Assembly (NCBI RefSeq): GCF_905200055.1
Contig: NZ_CAJKIS010000010.1
Location: 1 to 60,780, forward strand
Direction: 5' to 3'
DNA: 60,780 bases
From: an uncultured Fusobacterium sp.
Lineage (GTDB): Bacteria; Fusobacteriota; Fusobacteriia; Fusobacteriales; Fusobacteriaceae
Made by a program: the position numbers and the translations under genes. A model generated the notes under the pieces. That model was given only the letters and a program-made list of their open reading frames with translations. It did not search any database and had not been told where the DNA came from. Shown one piece after another: positions 16,193 to 25,620 of this stretch. How positions within the stretch are numbered: position 1 is the stretch's first letter; each line of letters opens with the position of its first letter.

Positions 16193-17008
16193 TTATAAAC
16201 TTTTTCTAAACTCTTTTAATAATCCCGGCCAATCTGTTTGAATTATCTCTGCTCCTCTATCTACAAGCCATTTCCAACCTTCTCCATCTTTCTCTATTGA
16301 TAGATTATCATCATAATGAGCACTTAAATTAAATCTACTTCCTAAAGTTATTGAATTAAGCCAGATTTTTATATTTTTCTCTTTTAAAAATTCTATAAAT
16401 TCTCTATCTATAATCTCTGCATCTTCCTCTGTAAATAATATTTCAGCTGCTACCATATTTATCTCTGGCACCATAAACTTTAGTATATCCTCTTTTTTAC
16501 TTGCTATAACCATATACATTAATTTTATGTCACTATTTTTCAAGAAGTTAAATGCCTCATCTGTTGGGTGAGTTTTTACTATCACTTGATCTTCCATTCC
16601 TAATTTTTTTATCATTGGGAAAACCTCATCTAAATAGTCCCAACTTCTATCTAAGTTTATAAAGCATTTTCCTTTTAGTTTTTTAAATAATTCCTCAAGT
16701 CTTAAAACTCTTTGTCCTGTTTTTTCTCCCAAACAGTTTCTATACTCTAACTCATCAATCTCCTTTGATGAAAAAGTTTTAATGTTTTCATCAATTTCAA
16801 AACTTCTTTTTTCTCCACCATCGTGATAAGTATATAAAACACCATCTGTTGATCTTATTGCATCTAGCTCAACAATATCTGCTCCAAGTGAGATTGCAAC
16901 CTTAGCTGATAACTCTGTGTTATCTATTATAGATCCTCCAAATGATCCTCTATGTGCTGCTATTAATAGTTTCTTTTCCTCTAAAGCTTTATAAAATTTT
17001 GTATTCAT
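16193..17008 (-). CDS. Glycerophosphodiester phosphodiesterase family protein
   Basis: 271 residues, cytoplasmic (no signal). GDPD TIM-barrel signatures: AHRGSFGG near residue 18, DNTELS (usual ENT triad changed to DNTE), ADIVELDAIRSTDGV with the metal-binding Glu-x-Asp, and YTYHDG; the C-terminal strand IIQTDWPGLL is typical. The family splits glycerophosphodiesters into glycerol-3-phosphate and an alcohol. The gene sits between the regulator and importer genes on one strand with 3-45 bp gaps, so it probably processes what the importer brings in. Confidence 0.85.
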   Translation of the reverse strand: MNTKFYKALEEKKLLIAAHRGSFGGSIIDNTELSAKVAISLGADIVELDAIRSTDGVLYTYHDGGEKRSFEIDENIKTFSSKEIDELEYRNCLGEKTGQRVLRLEELFKKLKGKCFINLDRSWDYLDEVFPMIKKLGMEDQVIVKTHPTDEAFNFLKNSDIKLMYMVIASKKEDILKFMVPEINMVAAEILFTEEDAEIIDREFIEFLKEKNIKIWLNSITLGSRFNLSAHYDDNLSIEKDGEGWKWLVDRGAEIIQTDWPGLLKEFRKSL

Positions 17009-17037
17009 TGCTCCTCCTATATTTTTAAATTTTATTT

Positions 17038-18039
17038 TTACATATTTTCTGTACTCTCTCTTATAATTAAAGAGCTTGCAACCTCTTCTGAACTTTCTTT
17101 TTTTCCATCCATTATATTTAATAATTTTTCCAATAATTTCTTAGCAAGTTCCTTATAATTAAGAGATACTGTTGTTAGAGAGGGGATTGTGTATTCAGAT
17201 AGTGGTAAATTATCAAATCCCATAATCTTAACATCTTCTGGAACATTAATTTTCAAGTTAAAAAGTTCCCTCATTAAAACTATTGCTTTTTCATCTCCAT
17301 TTACAAAGAAACATTCAGGTAGATTATCTTTATATCTCTTTACTAGCTCCTTTATCTCCTTTGAGGTATTTATCTCTCTTTCAATTTTTAAATTATTAAT
17401 ATCTCTGTTTTCTTTTCTATATGCTTCAACTACTCCATTTACCCTCTGTTCATTCATTGGACTGGCACTGGCTGAAACAAACAGTATTTTTTCAATCCCT
17501 TTATTTAAAAGATATTCTGTAGCTTTAAAACTAGAGTTAAAATCATCATTGCTAACATAGATACTATCTTCATCATAGCTTTTTCCAAATATTACAAAAG
17601 GGATATTATTCTTTTTTAAAAGTTCAATTCTTTTATCATTTTTTTCTTCATAAAAGATGATAACTCCATCTATAAACATACTACTTCTACTGATAAGGGA
17701 TTTTTGCAACTCCTCATCTGTATAATATTGTTCAACTAAGATAGAAACATCATTTCTGCTATTTTTTAAGATAATCTCATTAACTAAAGTATTTGTCCAA
17801 ATAGTAGCTTTATGCCCTGACTTTCTCTTTAATAAGATTAAAATATTCTTATTCTTTTTAGCTACCAGAGATTTAGCGTAAAGATTTGGTCTATAACCAT
17901 ATTTTTCTATTATCTCTAATATTTTCTCTCTTGTTTCCTCTTTTACCTTTGTATCATTATTAATTACTCTTGATACTGTTTGAGTGGAATATCCACTAAA
18001 ATTTGCTATATCTTTTATTGTAATATTTTTTTTAACCAT
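17038..18039 (-). CDS. LacI-family regulator of the GDPD-ABC operon
   Basis: 333 residues: helix-turn-helix at the N-terminus (ITIKDIANFSGYSTQTVSRVIN), hinge helix (NLYAKSLVAKK) and a sugar-binding-type sensor domain (DGVIIFYEE, ILFVSASASPMNEQRVNG, VKIMGFDNLPLSEYTIPSLTTV). It is the first gene of the operon and has a candidate operator 12 bp upstream of its ATG, so autoregulation of the whole operon is likely. Confidence 0.85.
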   Translation of the reverse strand: MVKKNITIKDIANFSGYSTQTVSRVINNDTKVKEETREKILEIIEKYGYRPNLYAKSLVAKKNKNILILLKRKSGHKATIWTNTLVNEIILKNSRNDVSILVEQYYTDEELQKSLISRSSMFIDGVIIFYEEKNDKRIELLKKNNIPFVIFGKSYDEDSIYVSNDDFNSSFKATEYLLNKGIEKILFVSASASPMNEQRVNGVVEAYRKENRDINNLKIEREINTSKEIKELVKRYKDNLPECFFVNGDEKAIVLMRELFNLKINVPEDVKIMGFDNLPLSEYTIPSLTTVSLNYKELAKKLLEKLLNIMDGKKESSEEVASSLIIRESTENM

Positions 18040-18051
18040 AATACCTCTTTA

Positions 18052-18065
18052 TGTTATCGTTAACA
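18052..18065 (-). promoter_or_regulatory. LacI-type operator upstream of the GDPD-ABC operon
   Basis: TGTTATCGTTAACA is a near-palindrome with a central CG, the usual form of LacI/PurR-family sites. It ends 12 bp from the start codon, placing it in the transcript start region. Confidence 0.5.
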
Positions 18066-18191
18066 TTTTTAAAAAAATTTTTTGAAATAGATTCAGTTTT
18101 AATCTGTCTTTTAAAACCTCTATCTCCTTTCAACAAGTGGATTATATTTTATAAAAGTTAAAAGAATATATAATTTTTGTAAAAAAAGTGT

Positions 18192-18226
18192 AAAAAAAAC
18201 TCCAGTGGTATACACTAGAGTTTTTT
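18192..18226 (-). terminator. Terminator of the ABC exporter gene; copy 1 of an exact 35-bp repeat
   Basis: CTCCAGTG and CACTAGAG form a hairpin flanked by A and T runs. The whole 35-bp stretch recurs exactly at 19954-19988, behind PBP1A. Confidence 0.75.
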
Positions 18227-18233
18227 CTGATAT

Positions 18234-19817
18234 TTAATTAATAATAATATAATTATGCAATTGTTTTTTTATATAATTACTGTGGTCAACATAGATTCTT
18301 ATTTTATTTTGCTTTGATAAAAATTTTTCAATATTATTAAAAATATTAACTAAATTATTGCTATCTATACCAGCAGAAATTTCATCAAACAAATATATAT
18401 CTGCATTTTTATTTGCTAAAGCCCTTGCTATTTTTATTCTTGTTTTTTCTCCACCTGATAAAGTTCCAGCATTTTTTCCTATATTTTTTCCTTTATATCT
18501 TAAATCTAAATACTCCAAATTACAAAGCTTTAAAATTTCTTTATATTCATTTTCAGTAACTATTTTATTCCCAAGCAATATATTATCTTTTATACTCATA
18601 TTAAAAATAAAATCATCTTGCATCATATATGAAATTTTAGGAAAATAATCTACTTTTTTATCTTTAAAATAATAATAAACATTTCCTTTTTTAACTTTAA
18701 TTAAGCCTGAAATTACATTTAATAGTGAACTTTTACCTTTTCCACTTTCTCCAAAAATGCCAAAAGATGAATCTATTATTAAGTTAATATTGGACTGTAT
18801 TATATTTTTGCCAAATTTAATGCTTACCTCTTTTAATTCTATTTTATCAATTTTTCCATATATTTTTCTTTCTTCTTCTGGAAAAGCTTTAATTTCTTCT
18901 ATTCTTTTTAAACAATTCAAGATTTCTATAACTTTAGGATAAAGTTCTATTAGTTTTAAAATAGGATCTGTTAATAGATGATTATACATTAAGATTGCTG
19001 TTAATTCTCCCATTGTTAAATAACTTTTTTTCACAAAAATAGAAGTTATTATCAAAGTAATACCAAAAGAAATAATAAAAGTTATATCTGAAAAAAAGAA
19101 ATTTAGACTTTTTAATTTTGCTTGTTTTATTTTAATTTTTTGTAAAGAGCATGAATCTTCTTTTATATTTTCTAAAAAATATTCTTCAACTTGATGAACT
19201 TTTAAAGATTTTATTCCTAATATCCCATCGTTAAACAAACCTAAAATATTTATTAATTTTATTTTTGATAAAGAAATAATTGATTCTATATTTTGAGATA
19301 CTTTATTAACTATTAAAATTAAAATCAATATTGGAGGAAATACATAAATAATTAGCAAAATATTTATTCTACTAAAAAAATAAATTCCAAATAAAAAAGT
19401 AAAAAAAGACAATATTATTTCTGAATATAATGTTATTATATTTTCTCCTATTTTTTCTGAATCTTCTATAATAGATAAGGAAAGAGAAGAAATGTTGATT
19501 TGATTTAAGTATTCAAATTTAACTTTTGAAAACTTTTCAAATATTGAAATTTTTAAATTAGTTGATATTTTAGCTTGATTACTTTCAGAAAACCATTTTG
19601 AAAATGAAAATAAAAAGCTTTTAAAAATATTTACAAAGATAAAAAATATCCCAATTCTAATAATAATATAAACACTATCTTTATTGGTATTTCTATTAGC
19701 TATATCAATTATTTTTTCTATAAGATAAATTGGCAATACTCTAAAGCAAGAAATAAAAAGTAATAAAACAAAAAGTAATATAAATATTCTTTTATGCTCT
19801 TTAAAAATCTTTAACAT
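18234..19817 (-). CDS. ABC exporter, fused membrane and ATPase domains
   Basis: About 527 residues from ATG 19817, after AAAGGTGATG; GTG/ATG starts 9-12 bp earlier are possible. Six membrane spans in residues 10-290, then an ATPase domain with Walker A GIFGESGKGKSSLL near 355, signature LSGGEKTRIKIARAL near 452, Walker B DIYLFDEISAGID and switch histidine in YVDHSNYI. It resembles peptide or bacteriocin exporters, but no precursor peptide or accessory gene is adjacent. It is visibly more AT-rich than its neighbours and is bracketed by the 35-bp repeat, which suggests acquisition. Confidence 0.8.
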   Translation of the reverse strand: MLKIFKEHKRIFILLFVLLLFISCFRVLPIYLIEKIIDIANRNTNKDSVYIIIRIGIFFIFVNIFKSFLFSFSKWFSESNQAKISTNLKISIFEKFSKVKFEYLNQINISSLSLSIIEDSEKIGENIITLYSEIILSFFTFLFGIYFFSRINILLIIYVFPPILILILIVNKVSQNIESIISLSKIKLINILGLFNDGILGIKSLKVHQVEEYFLENIKEDSCSLQKIKIKQAKLKSLNFFFSDITFIISFGITLIITSIFVKKSYLTMGELTAILMYNHLLTDPILKLIELYPKVIEILNCLKRIEEIKAFPEEERKIYGKIDKIELKEVSIKFGKNIIQSNINLIIDSSFGIFGESGKGKSSLLNVISGLIKVKKGNVYYYFKDKKVDYFPKISYMMQDDFIFNMSIKDNILLGNKIVTENEYKEILKLCNLEYLDLRYKGKNIGKNAGTLSGGEKTRIKIARALANKNADIYLFDEISAGIDSNNLVNIFNNIEKFLSKQNKIRIYVDHSNYIKKQLHNYIIIN

Positions 19818-19953
19818 AACTTTCATCACCTTTATTATCTAGTTTTTTATAATGAAAATTCTCTATATTTAATATTATACTAAAATTTTTTTATTTTAAA
19901 TAATTATTTTTTTATTTCTTTTATTTTTAGCTCTAAAATATATATTTTCCTAC

Positions 19954-19988
19954 AAAAAAAACTCCAGTGGTATACACTAGAGTTTTTT
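19954..19988 (-). terminator. Terminator of the PBP1A gene; copy 2 of the 35-bp repeat
   Basis: The same 35 bp as 18192-18226, immediately behind the PBP1A stop codon (20004). It is probably the ancestral copy. Confidence 0.75.
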
Positions 19989-20003
19989 TATTAATATTAT
20001 TTT

Positions 20004-22181
20004 TTAATTTCCTAATAATCTATTAAATAGAGAATCAGTAGCAGTAGAGTTTTCAGGTGCCATATCCTCATCTTCTACATCAAAGTTATTGTTAAAATCA
20101 TTGCTGCTATCAAAAGTTTCAGAAGGTTTTAATCCCCCTTGACCGAAAATACCAGCTATTCCATTTTCATATTTAGCAGCACTTTCAAGCTCCAAACTTC
20201 CCTTTCTAACCAAAAATTCACGTCCACTATTTGAAAGGAGTCCATTATTTACAGTCATAGTTTGTGTATAAAGATCTCCATTTTTTAAGTGGCTATCTAA
20301 GAAAGAGAATGTTGTAGGTAGATATAACCCTTTATTTATTAGTGTTTGATAATATTTAGCCCACATAGGTGCAACCCCTGTTCCCCCTGTTACATTTCCC
20401 TTAATAGGCTTGTTATCATCATAACCTATATAGATAGTTGTTACATAGTCAGGAGTTATACCAGCAAACCAAATAGTTCTATTTTCATTAGTTGTACCAG
20501 TTTTTCCCCCTTGCTCAATTCTCTCTTTATTTTTAGTAAATACAGAGGCTTTATTTGAACTTCCGTGTCTTACAGAGCTTTCAAGCATAAATGTAATTAT
20601 ACTTGTATTTACACTATCAAATATCTTTTCTCTCTTTGGAGTGTTCTCATATACTAAATTTCCATATCTATCTTCAACTTTTATTACAGTTACAGGATCT
20701 ACAACATAACCTCCATTTGCAAAAATAGAGTAATCTATAGCATGTTGTAGTGGTGTATTTTCAAAAGATCCTAGTGATGCTGTTAAATCATTAGGTATTT
20801 GTAAATTAGGATCTATCTTCTCCATCATCTCTTTAAATGTCTTTGTTCCAACTTTCTCTAAAAGCTTTATAGAAACTATATTTAATGATCTATCTAAAGC
20901 ATTTAAAAGTGTTACATTGTGAGAATATCTGCTACCATAGTTTTTAGGTATCCAGTTTCCAAAATAGATAAATGAATCATCTACAACAGAGTTCATCTCC
21001 ATTCCATTTTCCATAGCTGATAGGTAAAGGAAAGGTTTTAATGATGATCCCAACTGTCTTTTAGCCATAGTTGCCCTGTTAAAGTTTCCAGATTTAAAGT
21101 TACGCCCTCCAACAATAGAGATAACATGCCCATTATCAGGATCAATAGTTACCATTCCCCCTTGAAGTTTAGGGTTTTTCTTAAAGAAGTCATAGTTTTC
21201 AAAAGTTTCCTTTGCAACTTTTTGCATCTTAACATCAAGAGTTGTATAAACTTTTAGCCCTTCGGTATAGACTTTACCTTCACCAAAGGTATCAACTAAA
21301 AATTCTTCAGCTAAATTTGTAAAATCAGGGTAGTTTGTTACAACATTAGTTTTCTTATTGTAAATAATAGTTGTATTATCATCAAGTTTAAAATCTTTTG
21401 GCAGATCATCTTCATTTATAAACTTCCAATTACTTGCTGTATCATATTCCTCTTTTGTTATCAAACCATCATTATACATCTCTGAAAGAATAAGGTTCAT
21501 TCTTTGTAAAGATGCTTTCAAATTCTTTCTAGGATTATATTTTTCAGGTCTGTTAGGTATCCCTGCTAACATTGCTGATTCAGCTAAATTGATTTTAGAT
21601 ATATCTTTTCTAAAAAATTGTTTAGCTGCTGTTTTTATTCCATAAGCTCCTGAACCAAAGTAGATCTCGTTCAAATATTTTTCCAAAATCTCATCTTTAG
21701 TATACTTTCTCTCTATTTCAAAAGTAATTATAGCCTCTTTTATCTTTCTTGATAACTTTCTTTCATGTGAAAGAAAGGCATTTTTTGCAAGTTGTTGAGT
21801 AAGAGAACTAGCCCCTTGAACAGCACGTCCACTTTTTATATTAGCTACAATAGCTCCAAAAAGTCTTTTTAAATGTATTCCATGGTGTGAATAAAATTGT
21901 TTATCCTCAATTGCTAAAAAAGCATTTCTACTATAAAGTGGAACCTCTTTTAATTTTACACTGTCTCTTGACTCTCTATAAATAGTATCAATTACCTCAC
22001 CATTTCTATCATACAATACAGTAGGGAGAGAAGGTGAGTAATCCTCAATTAAAGTAGCTATATCAGGTAACTCCTTTGAGTATTTTGATATTACTCCAAG
22101 AACAAGTCCACCAGTAGCAAGTCCTCCAAGAAGAATAAGAACAACAAAAACTTTTAATATTGTTTTTATAGGTGATTTCAT
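20004..22181 (-). CDS. Penicillin-binding protein 1A, bifunctional peptidoglycan synthase
   Basis: About 725 residues from ATG 22181; a TTG 9 bp upstream is too close to AAGGAG. One N-terminal membrane anchor, then a GT51 glycosyltransferase (EDKQFYSHHGIHLKRL near residue 95, GASSLTQQLAKN, EKYLNEIYFG) and a transpeptidase with active-site SSLK near 390, SLN near 430 and KTGTT near 560. It polymerises and cross-links peptidoglycan on the outer face of the inner membrane. It is 30 bp downstream of rlmN and probably co-transcribed. Confidence 0.93.
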   Translation of the reverse strand: MKSPIKTILKVFVVLILLGGLATGGLVLGVISKYSKELPDIATLIEDYSPSLPTVLYDRNGEVIDTIYRESRDSVKLKEVPLYSRNAFLAIEDKQFYSHHGIHLKRLFGAIVANIKSGRAVQGASSLTQQLAKNAFLSHERKLSRKIKEAIITFEIERKYTKDEILEKYLNEIYFGSGAYGIKTAAKQFFRKDISKINLAESAMLAGIPNRPEKYNPRKNLKASLQRMNLILSEMYNDGLITKEEYDTASNWKFINEDDLPKDFKLDDNTTIIYNKKTNVVTNYPDFTNLAEEFLVDTFGEGKVYTEGLKVYTTLDVKMQKVAKETFENYDFFKKNPKLQGGMVTIDPDNGHVISIVGGRNFKSGNFNRATMAKRQLGSSLKPFLYLSAMENGMEMNSVVDDSFIYFGNWIPKNYGSRYSHNVTLLNALDRSLNIVSIKLLEKVGTKTFKEMMEKIDPNLQIPNDLTASLGSFENTPLQHAIDYSIFANGGYVVDPVTVIKVEDRYGNLVYENTPKREKIFDSVNTSIITFMLESSVRHGSSNKASVFTKNKERIEQGGKTGTTNENRTIWFAGITPDYVTTIYIGYDDNKPIKGNVTGGTGVAPMWAKYYQTLINKGLYLPTTFSFLDSHLKNGDLYTQTMTVNNGLLSNSGREFLVRKGSLELESAAKYENGIAGIFGQGGLKPSETFDSSNDFNNNFDVEDEDMAPENSTATDSLFNRLLGN

Positions 22182-22211
22182 ATTATTCAACGCTCCTTAT
22201 GGATAAAAATA

Positions 22212-23264
22212 CTATTTTTTTGCTCCTTTTTGTCTAAGTTGTCCACAAGCTCCATCTATATCTGTTCCTTTTTCTCTTCTTAATGTAACATTTACCTTTC
22301 TTACATCTTTTAAGAATGTATAGAATTTATCTATTTTCTTATCTGAAGGTCTTTCAAACTCTGTATTTGCAACAGGATTGAAAGGTATTAAGTTTACTAC
22401 GTGATCAAAGTCATGTACAAAATCAGCTAGAGCATTAGCGTCTGTATCTGAAACATTGAAATTATTTATAAGGATATATTCAAAAGTAATTCTACGTTTT
22501 GTTTGTCTTTGATACTCTTGTAAAACTGCATATAGATCTTCTAAAGGATAAGCTCTATTTATAGGTATAATTACATCTCTCTTTTCATTAATTGCACTGT
22601 GTAGAGATACAGCTAATTCAATAGGAAGTTTTTCAAGTAGTATTTTTTCAATATTTGGAACAATTCCTGAAGTAGAGATAGTTATTTTTCTCTTAGAGAT
22701 ATTGATTCCATTTTCATTTGAAAGAATGTCTAAAGCTTTTAAAACATTGTCTAAGTTTAATAGAGGTTCTCCCATTCCCATAAATACTATGTTATTAATG
22801 TTGCTTCCTTGTTTAACTAATCTTCTTTCAACTGTATAAACTTGGTTGATAATCTCATTTACATCAAGATTTCTAATAAATCCATCTTGCCCAGTTGCAC
22901 AGAAAGCACATTTTACAGGACAACCAACTTGAGAAGAGATACAAAGTGTATTTCTTTTGTCTTTATGTCTTAAAAGTACTGTTTCAATTGTGTGTCCATC
23001 TTCAAGTCCAAATAAGAATTTTTCTGTTTTGTCAATTTTTGATACTTGTTGTCTTAATAGGTTTAAAAATGGTATATATGCCTTTTCTCCTAAAAGTTCT
23101 CTATCTTTTAATGATAGATTTGTTATCTCATTTAGATCTCTTACTATTTTTTTATGTAACCAGTTAAATATTTGTTTTCCATAGAATTTTTTCATTCCAA
23201 GTGATATTACTAAATCTTCAAGTTCCTTTTGATTTAGGTTTAATAAATTGATTTTATCTGTCAT
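22212..23264 (-). CDS. rlmN: 23S rRNA (adenine-2503-C2)-methyltransferase RlmN
   Basis: 350 residues. Radical-SAM motif CPVKCAFC near residue 114, GEPLLN for SAM binding, and the second catalytic cysteine in DGACGQL near residue 341. RlmN methylates A2503 of 23S rRNA and A37 of some tRNAs. Normal length. ATG after TTGGAGGAGTA. Confidence 0.95.
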   Translation of the reverse strand: MTDKINLLNLNQKELEDLVISLGMKKFYGKQIFNWLHKKIVRDLNEITNLSLKDRELLGEKAYIPFLNLLRQQVSKIDKTEKFLFGLEDGHTIETVLLRHKDKRNTLCISSQVGCPVKCAFCATGQDGFIRNLDVNEIINQVYTVERRLVKQGSNINNIVFMGMGEPLLNLDNVLKALDILSNENGINISKRKITISTSGIVPNIEKILLEKLPIELAVSLHSAINEKRDVIIPINRAYPLEDLYAVLQEYQRQTKRRITFEYILINNFNVSDTDANALADFVHDFDHVVNLIPFNPVANTEFERPSDKKIDKFYTFLKDVRKVNVTLRREKGTDIDGACGQLRQKGAKK

Positions 23265-23324
23265 TACTCCTCCAATTATAAATTATTAACATATTATTAT
23301 AACAAAAAATTCATTTGAATACAA

Positions 23325-24434
23325 CTAGGAAAGGAAAGTTTTAAGATTAGTTAAAAGTTCATCTTTTGAAATTTTTCCTTTGAAATTTCCCTTAGTTTCA
23401 CTTCCTCCACCTTTGATTCCACCTTGAGTAGCGATAAGATGCTTTATAAACTCCTTACAATTAATCTTGTTACTCATTAATGAATAGTTTTCATCATTTC
23501 CAGTTATAAGAAGATAAGTATCTAAATCAACATATCTTCCTAAAAATTGTCCTACAACCTTATCCCCTAAATAGATTACAACTTTATTATCTCCAATAAT
23601 TTCAGCCTCTCTCATAAGTTTTTCACTTAATAACTCAGCATAGTTAGATGCTAGATTTTTTAATTCCCCTTCACTTTTCTTCTTTTCATCTAAAACTTTA
23701 TCTACCATTTCAACTATTTCATTATCTTTACAACTAAATTTATGGCAAAGCTCTCTTGATAAGTTATGTTTGAACTTGTAATCATTTAAAGCTCTATCTC
23801 CTGCTATAAAGTAGAATCTTGTATAGTTACCTTTTATCTTTTCATGGTTAATTAGTTTGAAAACTCTAATATCCTTTGTATTTTCTACATGAAAACCAGC
23901 ACAAGCTCCTAAATCAACCTCTGGAATCTCTACAAATCTAACATCTCCAGTTACCTTATCTTTAATAGCTTTTCTCAATCCTTCAACTTTCATTGCATCT
24001 TCATGGTTCATAATATATATTTTTAATTGAATAGCCTTTTCAATAATTTTATTTGCTTTAAATTCTAACGCCTCTATTGTTTCATCACTGATAGTGTTTG
24101 AATCTAAATCTACTGTTGTATATTCTTCAGCCATTCTAAATCCAACTGTGTTTAGTTGATAATCATTGTAAGCTATTGCTGAAAATAGATGTTGTGCTGT
24201 GTGTTGTTGTGCTATATCTCTTCTTCTATTTTCATCTATTGAATATTCATATTCACCTAAAGAAAGCTCTCTATCCACAATAACTTTACTTTCTTTAACC
24301 TCTAAAATTTTGCTCTCTCCAATATATCCTCTATCTCCTAATTGTCCGCCCTTTCCATCAGGATAGAAAACATTTTCTTTTAGCTCTATTTCATAACCAT
24401 TTTTTATTTTATTACAGTTTAAAACTTCTACCAT
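23325..24434 (-). CDS. Alanyl-tRNA editing protein, AlaX-L type
   Basis: 369 residues from ATG 24434, with GGAGG 6 bp upstream. An N-terminal strand region (GKGGQLGDRGYIGE), the editing-site HTAQH near residue 79 and CAGFH near residue 182, which together bind zinc, and a C-terminal DHHA1-like domain (GGIKGGGSETKGNFKG). Free-standing AlaX removes serine or glycine from mischarged tRNA-Ala. The length fits the long AlaX form with a DHHA1 domain. Confidence 0.9.
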   Translation of the reverse strand: MVEVLNCNKIKNGYEIELKENVFYPDGKGGQLGDRGYIGESKILEVKESKVIVDRELSLGEYEYSIDENRRRDIAQQHTAQHLFSAIAYNDYQLNTVGFRMAEEYTTVDLDSNTISDETIEALEFKANKIIEKAIQLKIYIMNHEDAMKVEGLRKAIKDKVTGDVRFVEIPEVDLGACAGFHVENTKDIRVFKLINHEKIKGNYTRFYFIAGDRALNDYKFKHNLSRELCHKFSCKDNEIVEMVDKVLDEKKKSEGELKNLASNYAELLSEKLMREAEIIGDNKVVIYLGDKVVGQFLGRYVDLDTYLLITGNDENYSLMSNKINCKEFIKHLIATQGGIKGGGSETKGNFKGKISKDELLTNLKTFLS

Positions 24435-24567
24435 TTTCACCCTCCTATCTTTTTTTCACTCCTTATTATACCATACAACTATAAAAAGTTTTAACTTAAA
24501 TAGAAAAGTTTAGAATTTTTTTGTAAAAGGTGGTATAATATAGTCTGACAGATTTTAGGAGGATATA

Positions 24568-25440
24568 ATGAAGAAAAAAAATACAGTGTTTAAAGTTGAA
24601 GTTAAAAATGAATTAATGGCTTTTCTTATGGAGAAACTTGCTGGAAAAAGTCGTACAAGCATCAAGTCACTTCTTACAAAGAGAAAAGTTTTTGTAAATG
24701 ATGAGGTTATCTCACAATATAATCACCCTTTAATGCCAGGAGATTCTGTAACTGTTGATTGGGGTAAAAGCGAGGCTATTAGCAATATGAAAGGTGTTGC
24801 TATTATATATGAAGATGATGATGTAATTGTTGTGGAAAAGGACAATGGAATTTTATCAGTAGCCACTGATAATGAGAGAGAAAAAACTGCATATAATATG
24901 CTTAAAGAGTATTTAAAAAATAAGAATCCTAAGAATAAAATATTTGTTGTTCACCGTTTAGATAGAGATACTTCTGGAATAATGATATTTGCTAAAAATG
25001 AAAAGGCTCAAGATATTTTACAAACAACTTGGAATGAGTCTGTAAAAGAGAGAACATATGTGGCTCTTGTAGAGGGAGTTGTAAAAAAAGACAGCGATAC
25101 TATTATATCTTATTTAAAAGAAAATAGAGCCTTTATAACATACTCTAGCCAAGATCCAAAAGAGGGAAAAAAGGCAGTTTCTCACTATAAAGTTATCAAA
25201 AGAAATAAAAACTACTCACTTTTAGAGGTTAGCATTGATACTGGAAGAAAAAATCAAATCCGTGTACATATGCAAGATTTAGGACATAGTGTAGTTGGGG
25301 ATAAAAAATATGGTTCAACTAAAAACCCTATCAACCGTCTTGGACTTCACGCTAGTACAATAGTTTTTGTTCACCCTGTTACTAAAAAGGTTCTTCATTT
25401 TTCTAGTAAGATACCAGATAGTTTTACAAAATTATTTTAA
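24568..25440 (+). CDS. RluA-family pseudouridine synthase
   Basis: 290 residues. S4 RNA-binding domain (residues 20-75, RTSIKSLLTKRKVFVN) followed by the RluA catalytic domain with active-site aspartate in HRLDRDTSGIMIFAK near residue 134 and the IDTGRKNQIRVHM segment. It modifies uridines in rRNA or tRNA; which site (RluC, RluD or other) cannot be told. A TATAAT at 24534 and TAGGAGGATATA precede the ATG. It is followed by tRNA-Leu on the same strand. Confidence 0.9.
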   Translation: MKKKNTVFKVEVKNELMAFLMEKLAGKSRTSIKSLLTKRKVFVNDEVISQYNHPLMPGDSVTVDWGKSEAISNMKGVAIIYEDDDVIVVEKDNGILSVATDNEREKTAYNMLKEYLKNKNPKNKIFVVHRLDRDTSGIMIFAKNEKAQDILQTTWNESVKERTYVALVEGVVKKDSDTIISYLKENRAFITYSSQDPKEGKKAVSHYKVIKRNKNYSLLEVSIDTGRKNQIRVHMQDLGHSVVGDKKYGSTKNPINRLGLHASTIVFVHPVTKKVLHFSSKIPDSFTKLF

Positions 25441-25446
25441 TTTTGC

Positions 25447-25475
25447 TTGACAAAGTGGGTTAAATATTATATTAT
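25447..25475 (+). promoter_or_regulatory. Promoter of tRNA-Leu
   Basis: TTGACA (25447-25452), 17 bp, TATTAT (25470-25475), 15 bp before the mature tRNA end. Confidence 0.75.
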
Positions 25476-25489
25476 TATATAGCAAACGT

Positions 25490-25576
25490 GCCTGGGTGGC
25501 GGAATGGTAGACGCGACGGACTCAAAATCCGTTTCCTGATGAAGGAGTAAGGGTTCAAGTCCCTTTTCAGGCACCA
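25490..25576 (+). tRNA. tRNA-Leu, anticodon CAA
   Basis: 87 nt including an encoded CCA. The acceptor arm pairs GCCTGGG with TTCAGGC. The anticodon stem ACGGA/TCCGT holds loop CTCAAAA, giving anticodon CAA (reads UUG). A long variable arm (CCTGATGAAGG) marks a class II tRNA. The T-arm has GGTTCAAGTCC. Confidence 0.95.
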
Positions 25577-25590
25577 TTTACTTGATTATT

Positions 25591-25612
25591 AAGCTCTCAA
25601 ATTTGAGAGCTT
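25591..25612. terminator. Bidirectional terminator of tRNA-Leu and the Fic gene
   Basis: A perfect palindrome AAGCTCTCAAA / TTTGAGAGCTT, with a T run to the right and A run usable to the left. Confidence 0.8.
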
Positions 25613-25620
25613 TTTTATTT

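Noticed and set aside
22895..23184. Open frames opposite rlmN and other long opposite-strand frames
   Set aside because: They mirror strongly conserved genes, lack ribosome sites and have low-complexity hydrophobic translations.
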